A stretch of 64,000 bases of DNA from Mycteria americana (taxonomy: Eukaryota > Chordata > Aves > Ciconiiformes > Ciconiidae). The notes beneath the pieces were generated by a model. The model ran no database searches. It had not been told where the DNA came from and saw only the letters and a program-made list of their open reading frames with translations. Where the stretch lies: the NCBI RefSeq assembly GCF_035582795.1, contig NW_027445659.1, positions 186,001-250,000 of the forward strand, read 5' to 3'. A program made the position numbers and the translations under genes. Every line of letters begins with the position of its first letter. Position 1 is the first letter of the stretch. Shown piece after piece: positions 48,840 through 62,800 of this stretch.

Positions 48840-51800
48840 CTGGGGTGACTCGTCGCGGTGAACGGCACAGCTTCTGCACCCGCTGTGTGGGGTTGTCCCT
48901 TATTTCACTTAAAGAAGAGCAGTGAATGGAAGGATGTTGCTTTGTTTGTGGGCAGGGTTTGGGAGAACAGGCTGGTTTCGGCCTGGGGAAGCTGGAGTTG
49001 ACAGTGGGAGTCCCTTCATTGGGGTCCTGCTGAAGACACCCCATTTTGGCCAGCCGGCTGTCCTGGCCACCTCTGTGGCAGAGCGGTGTGGCACACGCAG
49101 TGACACAAGTAACAGTGGGCGGCTGTTGGTGGTCTGTGTGTCTGTCGGAGAAACCCGGGTCAGGAATCGTTCACTTTCCCAAAGAACTGACAAATCCAGG
49201 TCTCTCCCTGATCCTTTTCAGTGTATGGTGCTTCAGGCTACTTGAAAACCTTTTGGCCAGGTACAGTTCGTGTGGAGACATGGCAGATCTGTAATCTGAA
49301 AGATCTTGAGTGGAGGGGGAAAGGGTATTTCTTGCCTTAAAGCATTCAGCCCACCTCATGTGTCATATATCGTGTTATCATTATCATGTGGTGTGTCTTA
49401 TGACTGTGGTGAATGGCTCAGTCCAGCAGTTTTTGGTAGATAATTTCTGAAAGTGTGCACGCGTAGGCACGGGGAGATTTGCGCAGGGTTACAGAGCCCC
49501 TTGTGTTTTTGTGTTAATGTATATCTGTTCTAGGCCTTTTGTGTTAGAAAGCCTTTGTTTAGCGCGTGGTTGTGTCTGTGTAACAAATGCTTTTAGCTCC
49601 TAATGTGGTATACCTGTACTGTGAACTTCTTCCTAGGTTGTATGACTCCTTTCTGGCTGTCTGTGTAAATCTAGCCAGGTATTTTCTGCACAGTGGTGAA
49701 GCCTATCAGTTTGAACAAAAAAGGGCAGGAGAGCAATAAAGAAAGAGGTGATCCATCTGCTGCACCTCCTTGGAAACAAGTGTTCTTTATTTTCATCGTT
49801 ATAGAGCATGTGGCTGAGGTCAGTGGTGTGGTGTAATTCTTGAAGGCTTCTAGGAATAAATTTTCTGTTTGGACAGCACATCTTCCTGCTTTGTGTGCCG
49901 AGTTTCTTAGGCTGCCCTCAGAAACCATTTAGCCCAGTTTCTCTTGATCAGGGTGTGTTAGATGATATCACCCTCTCCTTTCCTACTAAAAAGCTGCTAA
50001 TGTTTGCCCTCAGGAAGAGCTGTGGTTCCTCAAACCCTACATGCTGTGTTTCAGAGGAGACTGGGAACAGGGTGTTGTCAGAAAGGCTGCTGGGAGGGGA
50101 GGCAGAGGAGGGGTCTGCTAGAACAGCAGTGGGGCTGAAGCAGGTAGCCCAGAAGGGGCTGCTTTGCCTCTGGGAGTTACAGGGATGAGAAAAGAGGGGT
50201 ACGTGCTGCCTGGCATGGGAGGAAGCCCCTCTCTGCAGTCAAGCAGCTGAGGTAGCCTGTCCCACAGGATTATAGGTGGTCTCACAGCTCCAGGGAGGCA
50301 GTTGTAGGCTCAGGAGCCGGCAGAGTTCCTCTGCTGCCGGGACAGTGGCAGAGCAGAGTGTGTCTCCCCAGGCCTGTGTCTCGGCAGCAAGTTGGTGGGG
50401 CCTTTGTACCTGTAAGGACCAGCCCTCAGGGCCCCAGACCAGCTCCGGTCTGGGAGCAGGTAGGGCAGGAAGCTTCTAGCCAGGGCAAGGCTTAGCCTAG
50501 CATGAAGTGAACACCTGGCTCCCACTGACAGCACACAGGCTCAAAGACAGCTGGCTGCAATGAGTGTTCGTGCCAGTAGCCACCTAAGTGACACAACCCT
50601 TCTTCAGTTTTAACAGATCCTGGCCCACGTTAAGACCCTGTAGTTAGCCAATCTGATGAACGTCAAAGCCAGTCATTTCCTGAACCACGTGCCTGGCCCC
50701 GTGCAGAACTGTGCCCAGTTGGTGTAAATGTTGGTGTGACTTTGGTGGTCGAGACTGTTTCCCCTTGGCAGAGAGCTGTTAGCTGCCCCAGTGCTCGTTA
50801 GCTGCTTGCAGTTTTCTCTTGAGTGAATGACTCTGAAGGGAGGCTTGCGGCCAAGAGGAAAATGAAAGCATGGCACCGGCCTGTGCACCCTGTTGTAGGC
50901 ACAGTGCAGATGTGCAGGACTTCCTTGCAGAGCTCGGACTAGAGTAAGCAACCTGACAGCCAGTGCAACCCCAGAGAAAGGCTGTTTTTTCGAGCAGTCA
51001 CGGCACCCACGTATGCCTTGTCTGGGGACTGGCACAGGAAGGTGTCTGCTCTGTATCGGGTAGCACTGTAACTGTGTGATGACAATAGTGATAATAACCT
51101 GGAATCCTGGAGCAGTTTTCACGCGAACATTGTGAAGCGCTGAAGGCATTGCTGGCTAGGATGCCTCTGATCCAGGTAATTCCGTTCCAGGAGCTAAATG
51201 CCTTCATTCAGTTGAGCAGCCGCTGCCAAAGAATTGGTGTTGGAAATAGCATGCACAGCGAACCACTATTCGAGGGCTGTGGGAAGGAGCTGAAGGATGT
51301 TTTGAGCTGGTAACTGAGGTGAGAGAGTTGGCTAGTTGGACAGGCACCTGGCTAGAGAGATGAGGGATAATAACAAGGCAGAGGCAAGAGGGAGCTCCTG
51401 TGAGAGGAAGAAATACCAGGAGGCTTCTGGAGGTGAATGAAGGTGGCAGTGCCTGCAGAGCAGGCTGAAAGACCTGCCCGGCTCCACCGCACAGTTCGCA
51501 GTGTGTGAATTGCCAGCCTAGCTGCAGGGAAACTGCCCAACACGAGAGGTTTGTTGGCTGTTTGTTTGCAGCCCTGTCTGGTACCGGATGGAGGAGGTGT
51601 TACAGGCTCCGGGAGTTGTAAATGGACGAGGGTATTGTAACTGCAAGGATCAGGCCATAGTTCTGCTGCGTGCACCTGCTAGTAAGGAGCTAGTAAGGAA
51701 CAAGAAGGGAAGGCAGTGCTGAGTTAGTGGCATCTGCACTAGCAGCTGGTGAGGCAGGACCTGCACAGCCCTTGGGTTGAACATGTGCACAGGGAGATGG

Positions 51801-53072
51801 GAGAGAGGTAGTGGCCTTGTAGGAGCAAGGGCAGGATAGCAGAAACCATACCTAACAAGTATGTGTAACGGAAATAGGCATTTATAAATGGAAATGGCTT
51901 TGCCTGAGCCTTGGCAATGTGAGGTGGCCCTTCTGCCCTTAGGCAGGGGTTGTGCTTTTCATGTAATGCAGTCTCTCCTGTTGTCTGGCTACACCATGCA
52001 TTTTGTCCTGCCCGTTCTTGAAAAGGCTCTCCTTGCCTTCCTCCTCTCTCCTTCTGTTGGCCTAGTATCTCGCTGCCTCCACTGATGGAAGAGGGATAGA
52101 GGAAGTGATGTTGATAGGGTTGTTAAAAGCTTTTCCAACGGTGTGGATTTGAGTCTAGATCTGAATGTTCTTGTCTGATCCTTTTCTGAGATGAAGTAGG
52201 AACCTGCTACTGCACACTACTAGTACTGCTACAGGAGAAATAAAGACTTTTTTTCTTTTACTTACTGAATTGGGGAGGGAGGGGGGGAATTAAGAGAAGA
52301 AAAGCTACAAGGAAAAGAACTAAGTTTGTGATATTCATGAAATGTTCAGGAACATGAAGCACTTGACATGAGTTTAAGTGTTTTCCAGGGGAATCCCAAC
52401 CCAACCTTGCAGACCTAAGTCCTCACACTTAAGATCACACTCTGAGTCTGTGAACCTTTGAAATTCACAAGTCGGGAGCCTGCTTTTTGGCCAGCATTGC
52501 TTATGGAAATCCTAGAGCCTAAAAGCATGAGTGCTTCTTGATTTGATTTGGGGTGGGCGTGGGGGTATGGGTTTTTTCCCCCCCTCCTGCTGTATTGGTG
52601 TGATGACTACATCATAGAGGAGAGGATGGTTTATTCCTTTTTCTGCCATCGGTGGCGTTGAAACCTAAACCTGCGAGTCTGCGGTCTTTGGCCAGTTTTC
52701 GTAATATTACAGGTGTGAGAGCGCTCGGGGCCTTTGGTCAGGAGATTGCGTTATTTATGACAAGTATGTGTTTGCAAAAGTGTGCAACATTGCTTGTGGA
52801 GAGAAAGAACCAAGTGCTGCCCAGCTCCAGAATTTGCTCTGTGCAGCCAGAAAATGGCTGGCTTAATCTTGCTCAAATCTTGGATTACTGGTTGGTCATT
52901 GCCAGTGGTTGCTTTTATTCTTAGGAGAAAATTGCCAAAGACTTTGGTGAAAAATGGCTTTTCCAAGTGTTTGGAGGAGATGAAAGAACCCAAAACTACT
53001 ACTTCTGATAAACCCATAAGTATGTGAGGCTGTATGAATCTCACGGCTGTAACCAGTCAGTAGCTTCCATTG
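48840..53072. other. No gene recognised
   Basis: About 4.2 kb of ordinary composition. No ORF has family support; possibly the first intron of the candidate gene starting at 48708. Confidence 0.5.
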
Positions 53073-53817
53073 ATATGGGGCAATCCCAAGCACAAATACA
53101 GGCTGGCTGGAGAACGGATTGAGAGCAGCCCTGAGGAGAAGGGCTCGGGGGTGTTGATTGATGAGAAGCTCAACATGACCCAGCAACGTGCGCTCGCAGC
53201 CCAGAAAGCCAACCGTCTCCTGGGCCGCATCAAAAGAAGCGTGACCAGCAGTCGAGGGAGGCGATTCTCCCCTTCTACTCTGCTCTCGGGAGACCCCACC
53301 TGGAGTACTGTGTCCAGCTCTGGGACTCCAAATTAAGAAGGACATGGACGTATTGGAGCAAGTCCAGAGGAGGGCCACCAAGATGATCAGAGGCCTGGAG
53401 CACCTCTCCTATGAAGACAGGCTGAGAGAGTTGGGGTTGTTGAGCCTTGGGAAGAGAAGGCTCCGGGGAGACCTTATAGCAGCCTTCCGGTACCTGCAGG
53501 GGCTCTACAAGCAAGCTGGAGAGAGACTCTTTACAAGGGCATGTAGTGATAGGACAAGCGGTAATAGCTTTAAACTGAAAGAGGGTAGATTTAGCTTAGA
53601 TATAAGGAAGAAGCTCTTAACTAGGAAGGTGGTGAGGCACTGGAACAGATTGCCCAGAGAAGTTGTGGATGCCCCATCCCTGAAGTGTTGAAGGCCAGGT
53701 TGGATGGGGCTTTGAGCAACCTGGTCTGGTGGAAGGTGTCTCTGCCCATGGCAGGGGGGTTGGAACTAGTTGATCTTTAAGGTGCCTTCCAACCCAAACC
53801 ATTCTGTGATTCTATGA
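53073..53817 (+). mobile_element. CR1 LINE, 3' third, older subfamily
   Basis: C-terminal reverse-transcriptase remnants ([75 protein letters not shown]). The tail ends AACCATTCTGTGATTCTATG. Frames are disturbed near 53300 and 53690. More diverged than the CR1 at 38 kb. Confidence 0.92.
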
Positions 53818-56800
53818 TATTTTAACTATTTAAAAACATGTCTTTTTTTTTCTCTGTGCACAAAACATTGATGGTATTTGCTGAACTCGCTTGCTAATTA
53901 GTTAATTGTTTGAGTAACACTTGCCTGTCTCCCTTTTCCTAGAGGGATGATCTGTCCTGTCTTGGAAGCAAGAGAACGTCCCAGTCTCTGATGCTTTTGC
54001 TGATTTTTTCCGCTTAACTTGCGGTAAGTCACTTCAGCTTGGACATGTACCTCTTGAGTCTTACCTGGTACTGTGTGTAGTTATTGTCGGCACTGGGGGC
54101 AGAGGAAGGGCAAAACTTGGCAGAATATTGGCCTGTTTACTCCTCCGTACAAAAGGAAGCATTTTTGCGAGTCTGGCAAGTGAATTGTGAAGTTGACTGT
54201 GATTACACCCCAGAGGAGGCTCTAGCCAACGCACGCATCGGCAAAGCATAAGTCCTGGGCAACTTGATTCCTACCCCCAAAAAACCCCAACCAATCAAAC
54301 CCTCCCCCCCCCCCTCCCCCCCCCCCCAGCTGCTTGTTTTGTGCAGGATGCTAATTTTGAGTACTTCCCCCCTCTGTTTGGTATGTGATAGTTAGGACCA
54401 CTTACAGCAAAGGTTTGTCTCCAGCTCCTGAGCAAACCTTCCCCACTTCCCTCTCCGTGCCCTCTCTGCAGTTGAATTCTGCCAGCTCCTGCAGGCAGGA
54501 GCATCCTCCTGTGAAGTCTAGAGCTGGAGAAAGGGCTCTGGCCCAACCTTTCTCCAGCTCGGTGCCCGGCTGTGGCTCCTCCAGTTAATGGTTTAGGTGG
54601 GCCTGGCAGTGATGGGGTGGAGCGGTGGGGAAGAGGAGGCTGGCTGCAGCACTCTCTCTTTGGAAGGCTCATTGGTGAGCTAAACAGCTGCTCCTGAGCT
54701 GGTGCCTAACAGCTTGTGTATCAAGTGGTGTTGTTCTCTGGTTCCCAGTCAACAAAGACTTTGGTAGGGTTTTTCTTTGTGTGCCCTTTGGCTGAGGGCA
54801 AGGACTCCACTGATGAGAGGGGGATGAGAGTTTTTGAACACAGGAGATAGCCTCAATGGAGGATATTCTATTGTTTTTCTTGAGCCGGGGTTAGTTTTGC
54901 CTTGTCTTCTGTCTCTCTTGCTATTCCCCTGTCACTTCTACAATACGTTCCCAACTGTACCTTCTACAGGCCCTGTGCTCTCCCCAAGGTGTTGATATTG
55001 TACCTGCACACGAGGATTTGACAAATCCTCATGTGACAAAAGTGGAGTGACAAAAGTGTTGGAGTGACAAAAAGTGCTGATAGGTCAAAGCTGCAGTGAG
55101 GAAAGTAATTGTTCGGAGACCTTGTGTCTCAAGCCACCCGTAGGCAGTGTAACTGACTGCATGGACTACCACCTGTGGGTAGCAGCTGTCTCAACTATTT
55201 TAATGACAGGGGGTGGGGGAAATACGTTCAGGAGGGGTTTTGTTTGGGTTAAAGCTTTGCTCTCTCTGTTTTTCACCTAGTTGAAAGCATCTACGGTACT
55301 GCTGCCAAAGGAATGCTAGCAAGAGCCAGCCTGGCTGGGAGGGCCCCTTGCCATAAACCATGAATCACTGCTGATCGCTTCTCAACTTGGTAGACCCGAG
55401 GATAAAGGTCTGTTTATCAAACAAAAATAGTAGCCAACGGGAGGATCGCTGAGGTGACGACTTCTTGGGCACCATCTGAGGGATCGTCATTGGGTTTTGC
55501 TTCAGAAATTAAGTTCTTGAAGCAAGGCACCTGGCTTCTTATAAATACAGTCTGGTCCCTGGCAGACATCTCCTTGCATCGGTGGGGTGTTGACTTCCCC
55601 CCTCAGAGTACTTGTGTGAGTAGGCTCACTGACGGCTCTACACAAGCGGACCGATGGGCTAGTGGCCTGATGGAAGGCAGGATCTTGTTGTATTTGAGAA
55701 CTGTTTTGTTGCTGTAATTGGCTAGACTTGTTTGGAGATAGTGTATGTTCTTGACGAAGAAGCGTTAGAGTGATGGTTAGGAGGTAAGTGCTTAAATGAA
55801 GACTTAAATGAAATTATCTTGTATATTACATCATTTCTTCAGTATAAGTGAATTAAAATGATGCAATCGGTAGTAAGATGGATAGTATCTAACATAAATC
55901 ATAATCACTTGAGCAAATATTTCACTTTACTCTATTGTTCTAGCAAAGCGAAGAGTATACTCCCTGTCTCTCGACGGCTGTTGTGCGCTGCTCCGGGCAG
56001 GGGCAACCTGTTGCTGGGACCGTGCCAGCACAGTGACCGTGCAGAGGTGTGAACTGGTGATGCCCGTGGCCTGAGCTGGGCACGCGGGAGGTTGGAGCGT
56101 GGGATTTGTGCTGGAGTAATGCTGAGTTGGGATGAAGCAAAACGCCTGTTGGAGAGGGCGTGACAGTGTCCGTATGAAGTCTGTGTGAGGTTACGCCCCA
56201 GCCACACGCTACTAGTGCCTCTCCTTACTCCAGCTCTCAAAGAGACGCTGAGGCTCCTCTTCTGCTGTGCCTGCGCTAGGGAGTCTCTTCCCAGGTGGAG
56301 ACTGGGCTTGTAAGGCCTTGGCACGTCATCCCTCTTTCTTGTATTTGTACCGCAGTGGTGCCTGACCGTTTCCTACGGTGTAAAGGCCTAACAGGAACAC
56401 ATGGATCGGGACTGTGTTTGCAGCTTCAGAAAGCTTATTGGGAACCTTTCTCCAGGTTACTATCGATACGTCTTGACCTAGTGCATTACCGTTGTCTTTG
56501 AGGGAACTGAGAGAAGTGTGTGACGCCCAGTCTCAAAAAGGCAAGTTTTGGATGTTGCAAGGCCTCCTCTTTGAGTATTTCTCTCCCCTTTGTCTCAACA
56601 GAGAAAGACACGTGGGATAAGACTCGCGTCAGAATGGTGTGGTGTAACAGACCCTGCCCTGCGGCGGGTCCTTGGGGTTGGGTAAATTCCCAATGTCCTT
56701 CTGGCTGCTTCGTTCCCGAGTTGAAGTGCTGCGTAGTGCATGAGTGATTCCGATCCAGCTGCTTTGGTCAGAGGGCGTTCAAATTAGTTATGAGTCTTGA

Positions 56801-59800
56801 AGGGCAGGGAGGGAGTCAGACACGAAAAGGAAGGTGCATCCTTAGTCCATGTACTGTCCACACAGGTGTCTGGGGGGGGAGTTGTTCATTGTGGGGGTTT
56901 ATTTCTGCGGGGTTTTCGCGTTCTCTAGTAAACCGGTGAAGAAATGGTGAAGAAGCTTGTTTCTTGAGAAGACGGCCACGTTTTCATTTGTCTCAATTTG
57001 TATCAGTTCCATCTATTTTCATCGCCCTGGTTTTGGGGCATCCTTACCATCTTTGGTCACGCACCCTACTCTTGCTCCAGCGGAGCCGCTCTGCCAAGCT
57101 GTGCAGGGAGGGCAAGTGCGATGGTTGCATTTTCGGATGCAGAGACGCTTTTCTTCATGTGTCCTCGTGTTTCTGCCCTCAGAAAGTTGTTGAAATAAAT
57201 TTCTGCTAAAAGGTAGTGCTGGGAGAGAGGGAGGTTTCTTGAAGAGGTCCTTTGAGAGGCCTCCCTCGGGTGGATTATCAATTTGTCTGGCTTAGAGGTT
57301 TTCATGCTTTTGCCTGTTGCTACTGTGGATGATACTTAATATTTGAGAATAGCGTAGTTCCCTGCTGTGCACAGAGAGGAATTCATCTGTAGCCTGGTGA
57401 TTGGCTTTACATACCAGATGCTTGCAAAATGTGGTGTCCAACCCACCAGAAGGGGATTTTCAGCTCCATCATTCCTGTTGGGCTGTTGAGTCCAGCCAAA
57501 ACAGAAGCTTGGTTTCCTTGTACGTGCAGGTGAACGGTGACCTGTTTGAACCTTTTGAGTTTATCTTGGAAGTGTTTACCCATTGACCTTCCCTTTTGGT
57601 AGCTTTCATTGAATCTGTTATGTACTCGGCCTGCATTACTCTTCTATACTGGGGCCTGGAGTATTAAAAAGGTATAAGTTGGAGACGTAGGGTGGTGTTA
57701 AAATGGGCTCGTGAACCTTGCGCAGAAATGAGTTGTTCAACTCGGGATTGTTCCGACACAAAATAGCTCGTGTTTGATGTTCCCCTGCTTCCCCCGCCTC
57801 GTGGAATTATGCTGCTGCCCCCTCAAAATTTTTATAATATATAGATCTAGAAAATAGACTTAGCTTAGCATTTTTATTATGGCCCTAGGAAGATTTTAGG
57901 TCCTCGGTTTCGCCGATACCTTCTTGACGGCTTTGCTAATGAATGGAAGGTTTTCCTTGGTGTTATTGCAGCTCCCAAAGTGCCTGGGGTAACACAGGTT
58001 TTCCATACATCTGTGGCATTTCCCAAGGGGGCCTTAAACCCAAGCTGAACCGCCTTATATGTGGCTATATGTGAGGGTCAGGTGCGAGAATATTCCCAAA
58101 GTCCTCTCAACTAAAAAGCATTGCAACGGGTGCGCTTAAACAGCAGATTTGCAATGAGCTTCCAGTGAAGCAAAGGTTTTGCGTGCAGCTGTGAGACATC
58201 TTCAGCCAATCTTCTCTTCCCTGTGGTATACGGAAAGCGGTCTCGGCCTTTCCCGCTGTCCAGCAGAGCCCGAGTCGTTTCCCTGCTTACTGAAGTTAAG
58301 GGCAAAGCTCTCCCGTGGACTTCAGCAGTGGGGGACCGGAGGCTGATGTGGAAGGATACTGGGAGAGGACCGTTTGCCTCAGCAGTGGGCTATGCACAGC
58401 TGATACCGCAGCTTCATCCCTGTCCACTAACTCTGATCTGTCTTGTGTTGCTAATGGTATTTCTCAGGGTGGATTTTTGTTCGCTGTGGCACGTAATCTA
58501 GGTAGCACGAACTGAAATCAGTTTGGGTTTAATGTTCAGTCTCACAGGAGGATCTGCTGTGATGTTTTATGTTAAATGAAAGAACAAAGTTAAAGCTAGA
58601 AAAAGGCTGTGGCTGGAAAATCCAGCAAACTTCTGGTACTTGGGCGTTGTTGTGTTGATGCTGTATATCTGAAACATGGGGAGAAAGGTTACAGAAAATT
58701 ACTACAGAACTTGTAGCGAGCAACGAGCCAGACGCATTTCGGAGCACAAATCTGGCTTCTCAAGGTAGAAATTGCTGCTTTTGTCGGACGCTTGCAACAT
58801 GGATCTATGAGATGCGTAGCACCCTGTGCTGCTTTTCAAAGCACAGTAGTGCTGACGGCACTACTGAATTGCCCTGCATTTGCTGAACAGAGAGCAGCTG
58901 AAAAACAAAGCGAAACCAAGAAAAGCAACAAGTTCATGCCAGCTCTGATGAAAATCTACATGTATATTTTTCTGCAGGTTGCTGTATCGTCAGGTGTGGG
59001 GAGCATCTCCCCGCAGGTAGACCTGCATGGTGCTGGCACTGTTGTGCTGCTTCTGAGGGTAAGGAGAAGGTCTGAAGGAAGGGGATATCTGAACAGTGAG
59101 GAAGTCTACGTTGTGGGAAGCAAAATGAGCGAAGAGCTCTCGGCAGTCAGTGGGAACGTGCTTTCCAGCTTGCTCCTCTCGAAGAGAGTGCGCGAGCATT
59201 CCCACAAGAGTCTGGCTTGATGACAAGGATTGGAATGGGAACCAATGATTTCTTTAGCAGGGAAGAGGGCGGTTTTGCTGAGATGGTTTCATATGCAGTC
59301 GTGCGGGGCATTTTCTACGGCCCTTTTCTCGGGCTCCTCAGACTCCTTCTTTAAGCAAGGTATTGGACAATGATAACACCTGCAGATGAGATGCATCCTG
59401 ATTAGTTGTCATAGTGCTAAGGCAGTTGTCCTCTGATAAAGCAGCAGTCCTTATTGCCTCTGGATGTGACTTGGTAGTTAGCTTCTCATAACCACGGTCA
59501 TAATACAAACAGCTTCATTTCTGAAAGATTGAGTTTGCTTGCAGAGGCCTGAGAAGACAACAGTCAGATGCAGGAAAACAAAGCCTGAGAGTTCACCAAA
59601 GGAAACTCTGAGGGATGGGAATGAAGAATCACAGCCAGTCCTGTGGAAATAGTCAGTTCTTGGGGAATTCCTGCTTCGCTGTCTCTTCTGCACCTATCTG
59701 GTCACGTTCGTTCTGATTTCATAAACACCCAAACAACACATATGCTTTTAAAGGTCTGAAAATACTGTAATGGGATTATCCAGAACTGCTAGAAGCACGT

Positions 59801-62800
59801 GTGGCAGAGGCGTGCAGACCAAGACAACGGTTCAGGTTGTTTGAACTCTGTAACGCAGCGATTCCTTTACAGGAGAACATGCCGGTATTGTGTCGGAAGG
59901 GTCAGGGGAGCTCTCGTTCTGGGTCCGTGGCTCTAAAAGGATTTCTTAAGGAGGTCGATCGTGTAAGTGCCACAGACAAAGCTTCCTTGGGAGTAGCCCT
60001 CCTGCAGAAGCAGTGAGTAATTGACACGGTGATTGGGGATTTAATGGATTTTAGTCACAGCACTCAAGCAGTGCTCTCTCTGTTGATGCAGTCTTCCTGA
60101 GTGTTTTGCTGGGATTAGGAATATTACCATAATCTGTCTTTGGTTTTTCTTTCTGACTGTGGTATCTGCATTCCCCCCACCTGCCTCCTTTTTAATGGGC
60201 AAAGTATATGCCCGTGTGTTGCCTGTAGAGCAGAGCAACCTCCTTGTTCCTCCTCCTTGTCGGGTCATTTGCTAGATGTGCCGCAGTTTGCCTGGAGCAG
60301 TGAGATTTCCTGAGCAACAGATGGTATCGGAGCCTAGAGGTGCCAGCGGCCGCCAAGGACGTGATAGATGTGGTAACACTGCAGGAAGGGCAAATATCCC
60401 CTCTCTCCTTTCTTACTTAGCAAGAATGAAGCCTGTACTGGAAAACATAAAATGTATCTGAGAAGAGGAGGAGGAGGAGGTAGGGGACTGCAGGCAGATG
60501 GAGGCGGTCCAGGAGGGTCACGCACACTGGCTGGAAACGCTTGCCTGCTGCCAACTCCCGGCTGTCAGACGGAGGAGTAAAAAGCACTTAGCTGCACCAG
60601 GCAGGACTGACTGAAGCCGCTCTGCAATACGAAGCATCTCTGTAGCTGACGTTGCCTGGGGGTGTGTCACTTGCTCTGCGGATCGAGTCCCAAGCTGAAA
60701 CAGCGTCCTCTCTGGCTCTGGGCAGATCCGCATTTGCGGAAGCAACCCGCAGTCTGTTGGGCGCACAGCTCCCCCTTTCCTCTAAACAGCCAGGAGCAGC
60801 AGGTCCCTGAGGCTTGAGGTGGGGAGAAGATGAGCTGCAAGGAGGGGCAACAAAAAGGAAAATAGATCCTTGCTGCACAGCAGAGTTTGGATTTCCTACC
60901 GCTAGGCCAATGTGTGAGAAAGTAAGACCCTACATCCCCGATGAGATCTCTCTTTCCTTGTTCTGACGTGTAACCTGGGGAGCATCTCTGGTCTGTGACG
61001 GACGGGTACAGCGGACACTGGTGACTGCTGGCTGTATATCTTTGTTAGACCACAGCACTACCCTTGTTCAGCTGCCATCACCGGCTCGACCACTGGATAT
61101 CCACCCTGAACAGAAAACTGAAATGTAGCCCCGAGAAGAGCAGTTGAGGAAAGGGAAGAGACCCAAGTGGCAGGGAGGGGAAGTGCCGATGTACTGAGAA
61201 GTCGGGTCTCTTGTTGAGGTTTTGTTTCACAGTCCAGTGCTATGTTCCTACAGCTGGGGATGCTGAACTGAGATTGGTCTCTTTGGAGAGCGGGAGGGGA
61301 AAGGGAGGCTCCTCCAGTTGCAGCCAGCTGTGGTGGAGTATGGTAAGCATTTGGCATCGGTGTCAGGGGGCACTGCTGTGGTTATTTAACCTGGCTGCTC
61401 AAAGGTGGGTGCCTGTCTGGTTAGGATGGCAGAGCGCAGAGGGGAGCGGCGCCCTGGAGATGCTCAGGTTCTGTGCCGGGATAGGAAGCCACTAAGGACC
61501 TGGGCTCACACAGCCTGGCCAGGTCCACGCAGCAGACGTGGCCTGTGCGGTTTCGGCAGTGTGGCGCCCAGGCTGGGGTGTAGCTGGTGCCGGCTGTCTT
61601 GGCACGGCGCTCCCCTGGTCTTACAGTTCTGGAGTTAACTTCCACCTCTGAGCCTTTTTTCCCTCTGGTTATTTCATCCAGGCAAATCAGGTTTAATCCG
61701 GGACTGGAGCCTGCTGACTAGACCAGAGAATCCAGTCAGGGTCTGGGATGCCGCACGTTGCATCAGTTGGTGTCGCACGCGCTTTGAGATGTTTATCTCA
61801 CTTGACGTCCTCATGCACTACTAGGTTTCCAGGGCTTCTGAGATTCCTTCATCCTTATTCTGCTGCTTGCTTCCAGTTGCTTGTAATATTGTTTCCCCTT
61901 TTCGTGGCCTTTCAATGGACAGGGAGCACGCTTGCTCAAACCCTTCTCGCCTTGGAAATCTAAGAACACGGCTGCAACAGATGGGTCAACGTTGTGTCCT
62001 GTGGCCCCGTTGTCCCTTTGGTGTTACCCGCTCATGGAAGATAAACAGCATGCCTCCTCCCATGCACCTTTCTTACATCTTCCCTCCTCCGCTGTTGTGG
62101 AATGCTTTCAGGATGTCAGAAACATTCCAGTTTTACTTGGGAATGAGCACGTGACCATCTGAAGCTTTCCATGAGCAAATGGATGAAGAGGAACTGAGTA
62201 ACCCTGGATTCCATGTGCTCATCAGTTCTGTAGCAGACATTTGGTCGAGTCCCTGCGTAACCAGCTTTGGTGCAAGAGTGAGAGATTAGTCTTTCCCTAT
62301 GCACCCTTGTGCCCAGAGGAATAGTTGAAGACTCCTAAGTATTTCACTAAAGCAAACTAAAAAGGAAAAACAATTGCACAGGATGAAAATAAATTGGTGG
62401 AACTTACTTGCTGTGTGCAAGGTAGGCTTTGCTTTGCTGCATAACTACAGGTTGTATCATGTCCTAAATACTCAAGTTAATTTCTCAAGTGGTATTTCAT
62501 TATACTAAAATATAGTCTGTCGGAGAGAGATCTAGTTATCTGAACGGTTCCAAATCAAACAAGAAATGGGTAGAATTTTCAATATGTTCCTGTTACGCAG
62601 GCATTAAATGGAATTATTTTCCTGCCATTTGTAAGCAAAGTTTCTCTGATCCTTCAAATGATGGACTAACAACTTTCTGATGAGAGTGATTTTTTTAAAT
62701 TTAATTTCAGCTTTGTAACTTTCCAGAAATAATGGCCATTTTCTCTTATTAGAAGCGATACCCATTTTAATTTCATCTAGCTGAAGGAGAACTTTAAAGG

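Noticed and set aside
58792-59220. 142-codon ORF
   Set aside because: No motif, no codon bias, no splice or promoter support; expected by chance in 10 kb.
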